A DNA stretch of 64,000 nucleotides from Shinella zoogloeoides (GTDB lineage Bacteria; Pseudomonadota; Alphaproteobacteria; Rhizobiales; Rhizobiaceae), in assembly GCF_020883495.1 (NCBI RefSeq), contig NZ_CP086610.1, positions 663,501 through 727,500 on the forward strand, read 5' to 3'. This document shows positions 18,181 to 28,300 of this stretch, piece after piece. The position numbers were made by a program, and so were the translations under genes. Every line of letters begins with the position of its first letter. Position 1 is the first letter of the stretch. Under the pieces are notes generated by a model that made no database searches, was not told where the DNA came from, and was given only the letters and a program-made list of their open reading frames with translations.

Positions 18181-19964
18181 ACGCTCTCCTCCTCGTCGGC
18201 CTGCGTCTTCTTCTTCGGTTTGACCAGCGGCTCCGGCCTTACCGGCGCGGAATGCAGCATGTGCCGCCCGGCCGTAAGCCCCTCGGCGGCCTGAAGCTCC
18301 AGCCGTGCCACGTCGCGGCGGCGGATGTCGTCGCTGATCGCCAGCGCGTCGTCGCTCTCCACGCCCAGTTCCTCCAGCGTTTCCCGGCCGAAGACGAGGG
18401 CGGATTCGAAGGTTTCGCGTACGTCGTGCTGCACCCCGCGGGCGCGCAGCGAGAGGGTATGCACCCGGTCGTAGGAGCGCACGAAGAGCGTGGCGTTGGG
18501 ATATTCGGACTGTATGAGATCGACGATGCGGTCGGTGCTGGCCTTGCCCTGCGTGCAGATGGCGACGATCTTGGCGCGCTCGATGCCGGCCGCGCGCAGC
18601 ACGTCCTTGCGCGTGCCGTCGCCGAAATAGATGCGGAAGCCGAAATTCGCGGCCTGCCGCACGCGGTCCGTGGAATGGTCGATGACCGTCACCTCGCGCC
18701 CGCCGGCAAGCAGGATCTGCGCGGCGATCTGGCCGAAGCGCGAGAAGCCGATCATCAGCACGTCCGCCCCCGCGCCCTCGAAATCCTCCTCCATCTCCTC
18801 CTCCGGATCCTCGACCAGAAGGAAGCGGGAGAGGGCGGCGGCAATCGGCGTCAGCGCCATGGAGATCGTGACGATGGCGATGAGCTGCGAGGCGAGATCG
18901 CCGGAGAATATCCCGGCGGCGGAGGCGGCGGTGAACAGCACGAAGCCGAATTCGCCGCCCTGCGGCAGCACGAGCGCGATGCGCACCGCATCGTTATGCG
19001 GCGAACCGGTGAAGCGGCAGAGGCCGTAGATGGCAAGGCTCTTCACCAGCATCACGGCGGGGGTGGCGATGAGGATGGTCAGCCAGCTCTTGAAGATGAC
19101 GTCGAGATGCAGGGAAAGGCCGACGGCCATGAAGAAGAGGCCGAGCAGGATACCGCGAAAGGGTTCGACATCGGCCTGCAATTCATGGCGGTAGGAGGAA
19201 TCGGCCAGCAGCACGCCGGCGAGGAACGCGCCCATGGCCATGGAAAGGCCGGCCATTTGCAGCAGCATGGCGGCGGCGAGCACGACGAAGAGGGCGGCGG
19301 CGATCATCGCTTCGCGCGCGCCGGTGCGGGCGATCACCTGGAACAGCGGATTGAGCAGATAGCGGCCGGCGACGAGCAGCGCGGCGATGGCCGAGAGCGC
19401 GATCAGGAAGTCCTCGAAGGCGCCCGTCGTGTCCTCCGGGGCCTGTTCGGCAAGTAGCGGGATCAGCGCCAGCAGCGGCACGATGGCAAGGTCCTGCAGC
19501 AGCAGCATGGAAAAGGCGCGCTGGCCGTAGCGCGTGTTGGTGTCGCCGCGCTCGTCGAGAATCTGCATGGCGAAGGCGGTGGAGGAAAGGGCGAGGCCGA
19601 AGCCGATGATCAGCGCGCCGTCCCATTCCTCCAGCCCGAAGCCGAAGGTCAGGCCCGCCAGCGCAAGGCCGGTGACGGCGACCTGCGCGATGCCCAGCCC
19701 GAAAATATCGTGGCGCATGGTCCACAGGCGCGAGGGCTTCAGTTCCAGCCCGATCAGGAAGAGCAGGAAGACCACGCCGAGTTCGGCAACGCCCAGCAGT
19801 TCCTCGCCGTCGCGGATCTGGTGCAGGATCGGGCCGATCACGATACCCGCCGCGAGATAGCCAAGAATGGTGCCCAGCCCCAGCCGCTTGAAGATCGGCG
19901 CGGCGAGCAGCGCGCCGCCGAGCATCATCAGGACCTCGTTATACGGGCTGTGGGTATAGGGCAT
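18177..19964 (-). CDS. CPA2-family cation:proton antiporter with RCK domain (KefB-like)
   Basis: A 595-residue membrane protein with about 12-13 hydrophobic helices (residues 10-385) of the Na+/H+ exchanger fold, then a cytoplasmic RCK/TrkA-N domain starting ADVLMIGFSRFGQIAAQIL for NAD(H) binding. This resembles glutathione-gated K+ efflux systems (KefB/KefC), but the ion and gating ligand are not proven. The ATG at 19964 is chosen (MPYTHSPYNEVLMMLGGALL); an upstream frame extension of 32 residues has no family match. It is divergent from pmbA with about 110 bases between. Confidence 0.85.
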   Translation of the reverse strand: MPYTHSPYNEVLMMLGGALLAAPIFKRLGLGTILGYLAAGIVIGPILHQIRDGEELLGVAELGVVFLLFLIGLELKPSRLWTMRHDIFGLGIAQVAVTGLALAGLTFGFGLEEWDGALIIGFGLALSSTAFAMQILDERGDTNTRYGQRAFSMLLLQDLAIVPLLALIPLLAEQAPEDTTGAFEDFLIALSAIAALLVAGRYLLNPLFQVIARTGAREAMIAAALFVVLAAAMLLQMAGLSMAMGAFLAGVLLADSSYRHELQADVEPFRGILLGLFFMAVGLSLHLDVIFKSWLTILIATPAVMLVKSLAIYGLCRFTGSPHNDAVRIALVLPQGGEFGFVLFTAASAAGIFSGDLASQLIAIVTISMALTPIAAALSRFLLVEDPEEEMEEDFEGAGADVLMIGFSRFGQIAAQILLAGGREVTVIDHSTDRVRQAANFGFRIYFGDGTRKDVLRAAGIERAKIVAICTQGKASTDRIVDLIQSEYPNATLFVRSYDRVHTLSLRARGVQHDVRETFESALVFGRETLEELGVESDDALAISDDIRRRDVARLELQAAEGLTAGRHMLHSAPVRPEPLVKPKKKTQADEEESV

Positions 19965-20074
19965 GCGGAAGGCTTTCTGCTGAGGGATGCCGGTGCGCGT
20001 GGCAAAAAAGGAGCGGCCTCCCTTGATGCCCGTGCCGGCGCACAATAAATGGGGCATCAAAGAAAGGCCATGTC

Positions 20075-21421
20075 ATGTCAGAGACGATCGAAACCGCAAG
20101 CCTTCTCGCGCGCGCCGGCGAACTCATCGACCGCGCCATTCAGGCGGGGGCGGATGCGGCCGATGCCGTCGTGGTGCGCGGGCGTTCTTCCTCGGTCAGC
20201 GTGCGGCTCGGCAAGGTCGAGGGCACCGAGGCCTCGGAGAGCGACGACTTCTCGCTCCGCGTCTTCGTCGGCAGGCGCGTCGCCAGCGTCTCGGCCAATC
20301 CCGGCTTCGACCTGAAGGTGCTGGCCGAGCGCGCCGTCGCCATGGCCAAGGCCTCGCCGGAAGACCCCTATGCGACGCTCGCGGCCGAAGCCGATCTTGC
20401 GAAGGACTGGCCGGACCTCGACCTCTACGACCCGACCGAAGTCTCCGCCGACCAGCTCACAGAAGCGGCGCTCGCCGCCGAGGCCGCCGCGCTCGCCGTT
20501 TCCGGCGTCACCAATTCCGGCGGCGCGGGCGCATCCGCCGGCATGGGCGGGCTGGTGCTCGCCACCTCGCACGGCTTCTCCGGCGCTTACAGCGCCAGCC
20601 GCTTCGGCCGCTCCGTCAGCGTGATCGCGGGCGAGGGCACGAAGATGGAGCGCGACTACGACTTCGACTCGGCCCTCTATTTCGCCGATCTGCGCGATGC
20701 CGATGAAATCGGCCGCGAGGCCGCCGCGCGCGCCGTGCGCCGGCTCAATCCGCGTCAGGTGCCGACGGCGAAGAACGTTGCCGTCGTCTACGATCCGCGC
20801 GTGGCGCGCGGCATTGCCGGCCATATCGCGGGCGCCATCAACGGCGCCTCCGTCGCCCGCAAGACCAGCTTCCTGCGCGACCGCATGGGCAAACAGGTGC
20901 TGAAGGCCGGCCTTTCCGTCACCGACGATCCGCTGATCGTGCGCGGACCCTCCTCACGCCCGTTCGACGGCGAGGGCATTACGGGAAAACGCCTCGCCAT
21001 GATCGAGGACGGCGTGTTGCAGCACTGGTTCCTCTCCACCTCGACCGCCAACGAACTCGGCCTCAAGACCAACGGCCGCGGCGTACGCGGCGGCACCTCG
21101 GTCAATCCGGCCTCGACCAACCTTGCGCTGGAGCCGGGCGATATCGCGCCGGAAGAGCTGATCCGCTCCATCGGCACGGGCCTCTACGTCACCGAACTGA
21201 TCGGCCAGGGCGTCAACATGGTGACGGGCGAATACAGCCGCGGCGCGTCCGGCTATTGGATCGAGAACGGCGAACTGACCTTCCCCGTCTCGGAGGTCAC
21301 CATCGCCTCCAACCTCACCGACATGTTCCTGCGCATCACGCTGGCAAACGACATCGACCGCAGCTTCGGCGTCGCCGCGCCGACGCTCGCCATCGAAGGC
21401 ATGACGCTTGCCGGAAAGTGA
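20075..21421 (+). CDS. pmbA: PmbA/TldE-type modulator protein of the TldD/E metalloprotease
   Basis: PmbA (TldE) pairs with TldD to form a metalloprotease that processes small peptides and, in some species, affects DNA gyrase modulation. The 448-residue protein has the family order: N-terminal GADAADAVVVRGRSSSVSVR, a central RRLNPRQVPTAKNVAVVYDP, and C-terminal TGLYVTELIGQGVNMVTGEY and RGASGYWIENGEL. It lacks the HExxxH zinc motif, as PmbA does (that is in TldD, not in this window). The bisphosphate nucleotidase gene starts 4 bases after it, indicating one operon. Confidence 0.9.
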   Translation: MSETIETASLLARAGELIDRAIQAGADAADAVVVRGRSSSVSVRLGKVEGTEASESDDFSLRVFVGRRVASVSANPGFDLKVLAERAVAMAKASPEDPYATLAAEADLAKDWPDLDLYDPTEVSADQLTEAALAAEAAALAVSGVTNSGGAGASAGMGGLVLATSHGFSGAYSASRFGRSVSVIAGEGTKMERDYDFDSALYFADLRDADEIGREAAARAVRRLNPRQVPTAKNVAVVYDPRVARGIAGHIAGAINGASVARKTSFLRDRMGKQVLKAGLSVTDDPLIVRGPSSRPFDGEGITGKRLAMIEDGVLQHWFLSTSTANELGLKTNGRGVRGGTSVNPASTNLALEPGDIAPEELIRSIGTGLYVTELIGQGVNMVTGEYSRGASGYWIENGELTFPVSEVTIASNLTDMFLRITLANDIDRSFGVAAPTLAIEGMTLAGK

Positions 21422-21425
21422 GACC

Positions 21426-22232
21426 ATGCCCAGCCCCGCGACCGCCTGGACCGCCGATCTCGACCTTCTGGTCGGCGCGGCGAAGCTGGCGGGCGCAAAG
21501 GCGCTGGATTTCTTCCGCAAGGGGCCGGAAGTCTGGTGGAAGAACGGCGGCCGCTCGCCGGTGAGCGCGGCCGATTTTGCCGCCAACGACATCCTCAAGA
21601 AGGAACTGCTCTCCGCAAGGCCGAATTACGGCTGGCTGTCGGAAGAAACGGATGACGACGCCGGCCGGCTCGATTGCGAGACGGTCTTCGTCATCGACCC
21701 CATCGACGGCACGCGCGCCTTCATCGCCGGCAAGGACATCTGGTGCGTCAGCGCCGCCGTCGTGCATCGCGGCCGGCCCGTCGCGGGCGTCCTCTTCGCC
21801 CCCTCGCTGGACGAGCTGTTCACCGCCTCGGCCGAGGGACCGGCGCTGAAAAACGGCAAGCCCATCGCCGCCACCGAAACGGACGCCGCACGCCCGACGC
21901 GCATCGCCGCTCCCGAGGACATGGCGCACGGCATCGACCGGCACATGCTCGGCGGCGTGCATCGCATCTCCCATGTGCCCTCGCTCGCCTATCGCCTCGC
22001 CATGGTGGCGGACGGGCGCATCGATGCGACGCTGGTCAAACGCAATTCGCACGACTGGGATCTGGCGGCGGCCGACCTCATCCTTTCGCGCGCCGGCGGG
22101 GCGCTCGTGACGCTCGATGGCGAGCCGCTTTCCTACAACCGGCCGACCGTCAGCCACGAGACTCTGGCGGCGGCGGGTTCCTCCCGGCTTTCCGGGCTTG
22201 TGGAGGCCGCGCGGCACCTTGCCGGCCATTGA
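21426..22232 (+). CDS. cysQ: 3'(2'),5'-bisphosphate nucleotidase / inositol monophosphatase family
   Basis: The 268-residue protein is in the IMPase superfamily, with the metal-binding motif FVIDPIDGTRAFIAG and the second signature HDWDLAAADLIL. Length and sequence fit CysQ-type enzymes that hydrolyse PAP/PAPS to AMP in sulfate assimilation; inositol or other sugar phosphates are possible substrates. The ATG at 21426 is preferred to a TTG at 21408 that overlaps pmbA. In rhizobia this gene typically stands before the DUF4170 and waaA genes, as here. Confidence 0.82.
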   Translation: MPSPATAWTADLDLLVGAAKLAGAKALDFFRKGPEVWWKNGGRSPVSAADFAANDILKKELLSARPNYGWLSEETDDDAGRLDCETVFVIDPIDGTRAFIAGKDIWCVSAAVVHRGRPVAGVLFAPSLDELFTASAEGPALKNGKPIAATETDAARPTRIAAPEDMAHGIDRHMLGGVHRISHVPSLAYRLAMVADGRIDATLVKRNSHDWDLAAADLILSRAGGALVTLDGEPLSYNRPTVSHETLAAAGSSRLSGLVEAARHLAGH

Positions 22233-22323
22233 CCTTTCCCGCGGAATACCGCAAACCGTCTGCCGAAATCGGCACGCTGAAGCAACTCCGGATGGAATTG
22301 CGAAAGAACAAGAAGAGAGCATC

Positions 22324-22560
22324 ATGACCGACTCGAACGAACCCAAGCAGCTTCTTCATCTCGTCTTTGGCGGCGAGTTGACGACGCTCACGGACCTGCA
22401 GTTCCGCGACCTCAACGACCTCGATATCGTCGGAATCTTCCCCGATTATGCGAGCGCGCTGACGGCCTGGAAGTCGAAGGCCCAGCAGACCGTGGACAAT
22501 GCGCATATGCGCTATTTCATCGTTCACATGCACCGTCTCCTGGACCCGCAGAACGGCTGA
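22324..22560 (+). CDS. DUF4170 family small protein
   Basis: A 78-residue cytoplasmic protein starting MTDSNEPKQLLHLVFGGELT with a conserved DIVGIFPDYASALTAWKSKAQQTVD core and the end RYFIVHMHRLLDP. It matches the rhizobial DUF4170 pattern and position, between the cysQ-like gene and waaA. The function is not known; its fixed context with LPS genes suggests a link to envelope synthesis, which is inference. Confidence 0.8.
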   Translation: MTDSNEPKQLLHLVFGGELTTLTDLQFRDLNDLDIVGIFPDYASALTAWKSKAQQTVDNAHMRYFIVHMHRLLDPQNG

Positions 22561-22673
22561 TCGCCTCGACCGAAAACGCCCCGCGCGGCAAGGCCGCGCC
22601 GGGCAGAAAGATGGACTTCCATGATGCCGAACAGCCGGAACAGTGCGGGAAGACGAATGCAGGCGGTCCGCCC

Positions 22674-23990
22674 ATGAGCAGACGGCTCGCCCGCGCCGCG
22701 CTTTCGCTCTATCGCTGGGGCGGCTTCGCGCTTTACCCGGCCGTTGGCCCCTATCTCGCGTTGCGCGTGGCGAAGGGCAAGGAAGAACGCTCCCGCCGCC
22801 GCGAGCGCTACGGCATCGCCAGCGTTGCGCGGCCCGCCGGCCCCCTCGTCTGGTTCCACGCGGCCAGCGTCGGCGAAACCAACGCCATCGTGCCGCTGAT
22901 CAAGGAAGTGCGCCGCCGCGGCATCGCCGTGCTCCTGACGACCGGCACCATCACCTCCGCCAAAGTGGTGCAGGACCGCCTCGGCGCGGACGTCATCCAC
23001 CAATACGTTCCGCTCGACCTGAAGCCGGCCATCAGCCGTTTCCTCGAATACTGGCATCCCGACCTTGCCATCATGGCGGAGTCGGAAATCTGGCCGATGA
23101 CCATCCTGGAACTCGGCAAGCGCCATATCCCGCAGGTGCTGGTCAACGGCCGCATCTCGGACCGTTCCTTCCCGCGCTGGAAGCGTCGCCACGCCATCGC
23201 CGATGCGCTCTTCGAGAACTTCGCGCTCGTTATCGCCCAGTCGGAGACGGATGCCGAACGCTTCAGCGCGCTGGGCGCGCTGCCCGTCATGGTCTCGGGC
23301 AACCTGAAGGTCGATACCGATGCGCCGCCGGTCGATCCGGCCGTGCTGAAAACCTATCTCGACCAGATTCCGAGCCGCCGCACCTGGGCGGCCATCTCCA
23401 CCTTCGAGGGCGAGGAGGCGGCCGCCGGCAACGTTCACCGCGCCCTCAAGGAGCGCACGCCGGGCCTTCTCACCATCATCGTGCCGCGCCATCCCGAGCG
23501 CGGCGACGCCGTCGCCGACATGCTGACGGCGCGTGGCCTGAACGTGGTGCGCCGCACCTCCGGCGAGCCGCTGACGCCCGATACGGATATCTTCCTCGGC
23601 GACACGATCGGCGAAATGGGGCTTTACCTGCGCATGACGGAGATCGCCTTCGTCGGCCGCTCGCTCTTCGCCGAGGGCGGGCAGAACCCGCTGGAGCCGG
23701 CCATGCTCGGCTGCGCGGTGCTGTCCGGCGGCAATGTGCAGAATTTCCGCGAGGCCTACCAGCAGCTTGCCCGCAACGGCAGCGCCAAGATGGTGCGCGA
23801 TGTGGAAATGCTGGCCAAGGGCGTGCATTATCTGCTCGCGAACGATGAGATGCGCCGGCAGATGATCGATGCGGGGCAGGAGACCGTGCAGGAAATGCGC
23901 GGCGCCCTGCGCGCCACGATCAAGGGGCTGGAGCCTTACATCAATCCGCTCACCGTGAAGGCGCGGCTCCACCCGCGCCAGACTTCCTGA
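22674..23990 (+). CDS. waaA: 3-deoxy-D-manno-octulosonic acid (Kdo) transferase
   Basis: WaaA (KdtA) adds Kdo from CMP-Kdo to lipid IVA at the cytoplasmic face of the inner membrane. The 438-residue protein has an N-terminal membrane anchor region, then the GT30 motif FHAASVGETNA at 61-71 with E68 the expected catalytic base, and the C-terminal donor motifs EMGLYLRMTEIAFVGRSL and GGQNPLEPAM. The ATG at 22674 is chosen because homologues start MS-RxAR-AL; an in-frame ATG at 22611 is possible. It is upstream of lpxK, with one HAD gene between, forming an LPS inner-core/lipid A cluster. Confidence 0.92.
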   Translation: MSRRLARAALSLYRWGGFALYPAVGPYLALRVAKGKEERSRRRERYGIASVARPAGPLVWFHAASVGETNAIVPLIKEVRRRGIAVLLTTGTITSAKVVQDRLGADVIHQYVPLDLKPAISRFLEYWHPDLAIMAESEIWPMTILELGKRHIPQVLVNGRISDRSFPRWKRRHAIADALFENFALVIAQSETDAERFSALGALPVMVSGNLKVDTDAPPVDPAVLKTYLDQIPSRRTWAAISTFEGEEAAAGNVHRALKERTPGLLTIIVPRHPERGDAVADMLTARGLNVVRRTSGEPLTPDTDIFLGDTIGEMGLYLRMTEIAFVGRSLFAEGGQNPLEPAMLGCAVLSGGNVQNFREAYQQLARNGSAKMVRDVEMLAKGVHYLLANDEMRRQMIDAGQETVQEMRGALRATIKGLEPYINPLTVKARLHPRQTS

Positions 23991-24014
23991 AGAGACCTCC
24001 TGAAAGGACAGGGC

Positions 24015-24749
24015 ATGACCAAGGCAGCGACGATCTCCGGCATCCTCTTCGACAAGGACGGTACGCTGCTCGATTACGCCAAGAGCTGGGTGCCGGTGAA
24101 CTACGAGCTTGCCCGCATCGCCGCCGCAGGAGACGAGGCCCTTGCCCGCAAGCTGCTGGTGGCGGGCGGCATGGACCCGGATACCGGCTACGTTACCCCG
24201 GACAGCCTGCTTGCTGCCGGCAATACCGTGGAGATCGCCGAAGGTCTTGTCGCCGCCGGCGCGCCCTTCACGGTCGAGGCGCTGGCCGAGCGCTTCGACG
24301 GCCTCTTTGCCAATTCCGCCCAGCTCGCCGTCGCCGTTACGGACCTTGCCCATTTCTTCGCCACCATGCACGAGCGCGGCTACTGGCTCGGCGTCGCCTC
24401 CAGCGACAACGAGGCCTCCATCCGCGCGACGGCAAAGCGCTTCGGCTTCGATGGCTACCTGCACTATGTCGCCGGCTACGACAGCGGCTTCGGCACCAAG
24501 CCGGAGCCGGGCATGGTGCTCGGCTTCTGCGCTGCGACGGGTCTCGAGCCGCATCAGGTCGCCGTCGTCGGCGACAACAACCACGACCTGCATATGGGCC
24601 GCAATGCCGGCGCGGGCCTCACCGTCGCCGTGCTGACGGGAACCGGCTCGCGCGCCTCCCTGTCGGACGCCTCCGATCATTGCCTCAACGACATCACCGA
24701 GCTTCTGCCGCTCCTTCCGGCCGCGGCGGTGGCGCGCCCGGCGGCGTGA
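24015..24749 (+). CDS. HAD family hydrolase (phosphoglycolate phosphatase-like)
   Basis: A 244-residue HAD class IA phosphatase: motif I is FDKDGTLLDYAKSW, with the nucleophile and acid Asp in D-K-D, motif II lies in GVASSDNEAS, the Lys of motif III is in GTKPEPGM, and motif IV is VVGDNNHDLHMGR. It resembles Gph-like enzymes. It lies between waaA and lpxK, 25 bases after waaA, so an LPS-sugar phosphatase role such as a Kdo-8-phosphate-type substrate is imaginable, but this is only context. Confidence 0.82.
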   Translation: MTKAATISGILFDKDGTLLDYAKSWVPVNYELARIAAAGDEALARKLLVAGGMDPDTGYVTPDSLLAAGNTVEIAEGLVAAGAPFTVEALAERFDGLFANSAQLAVAVTDLAHFFATMHERGYWLGVASSDNEASIRATAKRFGFDGYLHYVAGYDSGFGTKPEPGMVLGFCAATGLEPHQVAVVGDNNHDLHMGRNAGAGLTVAVLTGTGSRASLSDASDHCLNDITELLPLLPAAAVARPAA

Positions 24750-24855
24750 GCGCCTGTCCGTGGCCGGCGATGCGATTTCCAGCAGTTGATTTTCCTCAAG
24801 TTCTCGCGTTTCTTGGGGCCCACTGGACCGGGCAGGGACGCCCGCGGGGGATCGA

Positions 24856-25896
24856 ATGGTAAGTGAAGCGCCACCCTTCTGGTGGACGAAGCCGGACTGG
24901 CGGGCCTATGCGCTCTGGCCCGTCTCGCGGCTCTACGGCCTCGTGGCCGGGCGGCGCATGCGCAAGGCCCGCCGCGCCGATGTGCCGGTGCCGGTCATCT
25001 GCGTCGGCAATTTCACGGTGGGCGGTGCCGGCAAGACGCCGACCGCCATCGCCATAGCCCGCGCCGCCAAGGCGCGTGGCCTGAAACCCGGTTTCCTCTC
25101 GCGCGGTTACGGCGGCACGCTCGACGTGACCACCGTGGTCGATCCGCATCATCACCGCGCCCGCGCCGTCGGCGACGAGCCGTTGCTGCTCGCCCGCGAG
25201 GCGCTGACCGTCATTTCGCGCAAGCGCGCCCGGGGTGCGATGAAGCTGGTGGAGGAGGGGGCCGACCTCATCATCATGGATGACGGCTTCCAGAGCGCGC
25301 AGCTCACCTTCGATTACGCCCTGCTCGTCATCGACACGCGCCGCGGCATCGGCAACGGCCATCTGGTGCCGAGCGGCCCGGTGCGCGCCCCGCTCGGCGA
25401 GCAGATGCGGCAGGCGAGCGCGCTGCTGGCCATCGGCGACGGCGACGCGGCGGACCGGCTGATCCGCCAGGCGGCGCGCGCCGGCAAGGCGATCCACCCC
25501 GCAACGCTCGTTACCGTCGGGGCGGAGGACCTGCAGGATCAGGTCGTCATGGCCTGGTCGGGCATTGCCGATAACGAAAAATTCTTCCGCACGGTCAACG
25601 AGACCGGCGCGCATCTCTACGTCACGCGCAGCTTCCCCGATCATCATTATCTCAGCGACGACGAGGTGGAGGAAATCCTCGACCATGCCGAAGCGCTCGG
25701 CTACCAGCTCCTGACCACGGCGAAGGACAGCGTGCGGCTCGGCGGCGGGCACGGGCGGTCGGAGGAGCTGAGGGAGAAGAGCCGGGTGATCGAGGTGGAA
25801 ATCCGCTTCGACGATCCGAAGGGCCCGGATGCGATCATCGACGCGGCGATCGACAATGCAAGGCGGCGCAAGCTGCGCCGGCTGGCGGAGAAATGA
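24856..25896 (+). CDS. lpxK: tetraacyldisaccharide 4'-kinase
   Basis: LpxK phosphorylates the 4' position of the lipid A disaccharide on the inner face of the inner membrane. The 346-residue protein has the P-loop GGAGKTPTA at 56-64, then GFLSRGYGG and the DDGFQ motif ([12 protein letters not shown]). The N-terminal segment [14 protein letters not shown] is the membrane-associated helix. An in-frame RBS-like GGGG lies before the ATG at 24856. It is followed by inverted and tandem heptamer repeats in place of a normal terminator. Confidence 0.94.
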   Translation: MVSEAPPFWWTKPDWRAYALWPVSRLYGLVAGRRMRKARRADVPVPVICVGNFTVGGAGKTPTAIAIARAAKARGLKPGFLSRGYGGTLDVTTVVDPHHHRARAVGDEPLLLAREALTVISRKRARGAMKLVEEGADLIIMDDGFQSAQLTFDYALLVIDTRRGIGNGHLVPSGPVRAPLGEQMRQASALLAIGDGDAADRLIRQAARAGKAIHPATLVTVGAEDLQDQVVMAWSGIADNEKFFRTVNETGAHLYVTRSFPDHHYLSDDEVEEILDHAEALGYQLLTTAKDSVRLGGGHGRSEELREKSRVIEVEIRFDDPKGPDAIIDAAIDNARRRKLRRLAEK

Positions 25897-25899
25897 GGG

Positions 25900-26248
<349 letters not shown>

Positions 26249-26318
26249 CGATCTCAGTATCCGCCTCAAAAACGTCTCGCCCTGCAATATCGCGGTAAGG
26301 CCTAAATTTCCAGCCTTT

Positions 26319-28112
26319 TCAGCTTCGGCCGAACAGCCGCTCGATATCGGAAAGCTTCAGCTCGATATAGGTCGGCCGTCCATGGTTGCACTGGCCGGAG
26401 CCGGGCGTCGCCTCCATTTGGCGCAAGAGTGCATTCATTTCCTCGGGCCGCATGCGCCGGCCCGAGCGCACCGAGCCGTGGCAGGCCATGGTGGCAGCGA
26501 GATATTCGAGCTTGGCCTTGAGGCCGCTCGCCGTGTCCCATTCGGCCAGCTCGTCGGCAAGCTGGCGGATTAGGCCGGCCGCATCCATCTCGCCCAGCAT
26601 GGCCGGCGTCTCGCGCACGGCGACCGCGCCGGGGCCGAAACGCTCGATGCCGAGGCCGAGCGTCGCGAATTCTTCCGCATGGGCGACCAGCCGGTCGCAA
26701 TCGTCTTCCGGCAGGTCGACGATCTCGGGAATGAGCAGGGCCTGCGCCGGCACGGCGCGCGAATGCAGCGCATTGCGCATGGCCTCGAAGACCAGTCGTT
26801 CATGGGCGGCATGCTGGTCGACGATGACCAGCCCGTCCTCCGTCTGCGCGACGATATAGTTCTCGTGAAGCTGCGCGCGCGCCGCGCCGAGCGGGTGGCG
26901 CTGCGGCGGTTCTTCCTCGCGGGCGGAGGGCGTGAAGGTTGGTTCGCTGCGCGCCGAGGGGGCGGCGAATTCGGCAAAGCCTGCCTGTGTTTCACGCAAG
27001 GGTGCGGGGGAGGCGGCCTCGAAGGGGCGGTAGGGCGAGGCGGAGGGCGTCCAGGGCGCGGAAGGGCGCTGTGCCTCCGGCCGGAAGGCGCGCATCAGGC
27101 CGCTTGCGCCCGTGGTGGCCGCCCGGTCGCCCTCGCGAGCCAGCGCCTCGCGGATCGCGCCGATGATGAGGCCGCGCACGAGGCCGGGGTCGCGGAAGCG
27201 CACATCCGATTTCGCCGGATGCACGTTGACGTCGACCAGCGCCGGATCGATGGCGATGGACAGCACCGCGACGGGATAGCGCCCGTGCGGAATGGTCTCG
27301 GCATAGGCGGCGCGCAGCGCGGACCAGATCAGCTTGTCCTGCACCGGCCGCCCGTTGACGAAGGCGAACTGGTTGAGGCTGTTGCCGCGATTGAAGGTCG
27401 GCACGCCGGCAAAGCCGGTCAGCCGCACGCCTTCCCGCTCGGCGTCGATCTCGATGGCGTTGTCGCGGAAATCGCGGCCGAGTACCTGCGCGATGCGCGC
27501 CAGCCGGTCCTCGCCGGTCGCGGGGAATTCCAGCGTCGTGCGGTCGGAGCCGGACAGAACGAAGCGCACATGCGGGAAGGCGATTGCCATGCGCCGCACC
27601 ACGTCCGAGATCGCCGAGGCTTCCGCCTTCTCGCTCTTGAGGAACTTGAGCCGGGCAGGGGTGGCGAAGAAAAGGTCGCGCACCTCGACCACCGTGCCGC
27701 GATTGGCGGCGGCCGGGCGCACGGGCGCAACCTTGCCGCCCGTCACGCTGATTTCCGCCCCTTCGCTTGTCTCCGCCGTGCGGCTGAGCAGCGAGAGTTT
27801 TGCCACCGAGCCGATGGAGGGCAGGGCCTCGCCGCGGAAGCCCAGCGTGCGGATATCGAGCAGGTCCGTATCGAGCTTGGAGGTGCAGTGCCGGCGGATC
27901 GCCATTTCCAGATCGGCGGGGGCCATGCCGCCGCCATTGTCGGTGACGCGCAGCAGGGTCTTGCCGCCGCCGGCCGTGGCGATCTCGATGCGCGTCGCAC
28001 CGGCGTCCAGCGCGTTCTCGATCAGCTCCTTGGCGGCGCTGGCCGGCCGTTCGATCACCTCGCCGGCCGCGATCTGGTTGATGAGGGTTTCGGAAAGCTG
28101 CCTGATGCTCAT
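26319..28112 (-). CDS. mutL: DNA mismatch repair protein MutL
   Basis: MutL links mismatch recognition by MutS to strand removal. The 597-residue protein has the GHKL ATPase motifs ([25 protein letters not shown]) in the N-terminal half, a variable linker (about 335-410), and a C-terminal dimerisation domain. The endonuclease motif DQHA-x2-E-x4-E is present at D432-E443, with ACHGSVRSG and QCNHGRPT further on (the second normally reads CPHGRP). It is therefore probably a nicking MutL, as in bacteria without MutH. The ATG at 28112 gives [19 protein letters not shown]; an upstream extension of 30 residues is not used. A large inverted repeat separates it from mrp upstream. Confidence 0.95.
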   Translation of the reverse strand: MSIRQLSETLINQIAAGEVIERPASAAKELIENALDAGATRIEIATAGGGKTLLRVTDNGGGMAPADLEMAIRRHCTSKLDTDLLDIRTLGFRGEALPSIGSVAKLSLLSRTAETSEGAEISVTGGKVAPVRPAAANRGTVVEVRDLFFATPARLKFLKSEKAEASAISDVVRRMAIAFPHVRFVLSGSDRTTLEFPATGEDRLARIAQVLGRDFRDNAIEIDAEREGVRLTGFAGVPTFNRGNSLNQFAFVNGRPVQDKLIWSALRAAYAETIPHGRYPVAVLSIAIDPALVDVNVHPAKSDVRFRDPGLVRGLIIGAIREALAREGDRAATTGASGLMRAFRPEAQRPSAPWTPSASPYRPFEAASPAPLRETQAGFAEFAAPSARSEPTFTPSAREEEPPQRHPLGAARAQLHENYIVAQTEDGLVIVDQHAAHERLVFEAMRNALHSRAVPAQALLIPEIVDLPEDDCDRLVAHAEEFATLGLGIERFGPGAVAVRETPAMLGEMDAAGLIRQLADELAEWDTASGLKAKLEYLAATMACHGSVRSGRRMRPEEMNALLRQMEATPGSGQCNHGRPTYIELKLSDIERLFGRS

Positions 28113-28193
28113 GGCGTCATTTTCGCGGATTCGCCCGCCGCCCGCCAGTGGGGGCGGCAGCTTATGCAGGGGCAATCCGGTCACAATCCTCTC

Positions 28194-28286
28194 TTCCGTC
28201 ATCCTCGGGCTTGTCCCAAGGATCCACCCACGTCTCCGTTTCCGATGCGCCGGCAGATCCTCGGGACAAGCCCGAGGATGACGGAA
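28194..28286. repeat. Large REP-like inverted repeat between mrp and mutL
   Basis: Two 31-base arms, 28194-28224 and 28256-28286, are almost perfect reverse complements (TTCCGTCATCCTCGGGCTTG... and its complement), with about 31 bases between. The arm sequence, rich in CCTCGGGCTTGTCCC, is of a type often repeated in rhizobial intergenic regions. In the mrp-mutL transcript it would form a long hairpin. Confidence 0.85.
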
Positions 28287-28300
28287 AGTGAGCGTGGAGG

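Noticed and set aside
17862-19457. A plus-strand frame of 531 codons opposite the cation antiporter
   Set aside because: Antisense shadow; the minus-strand protein has clear membrane helices and an RCK domain.
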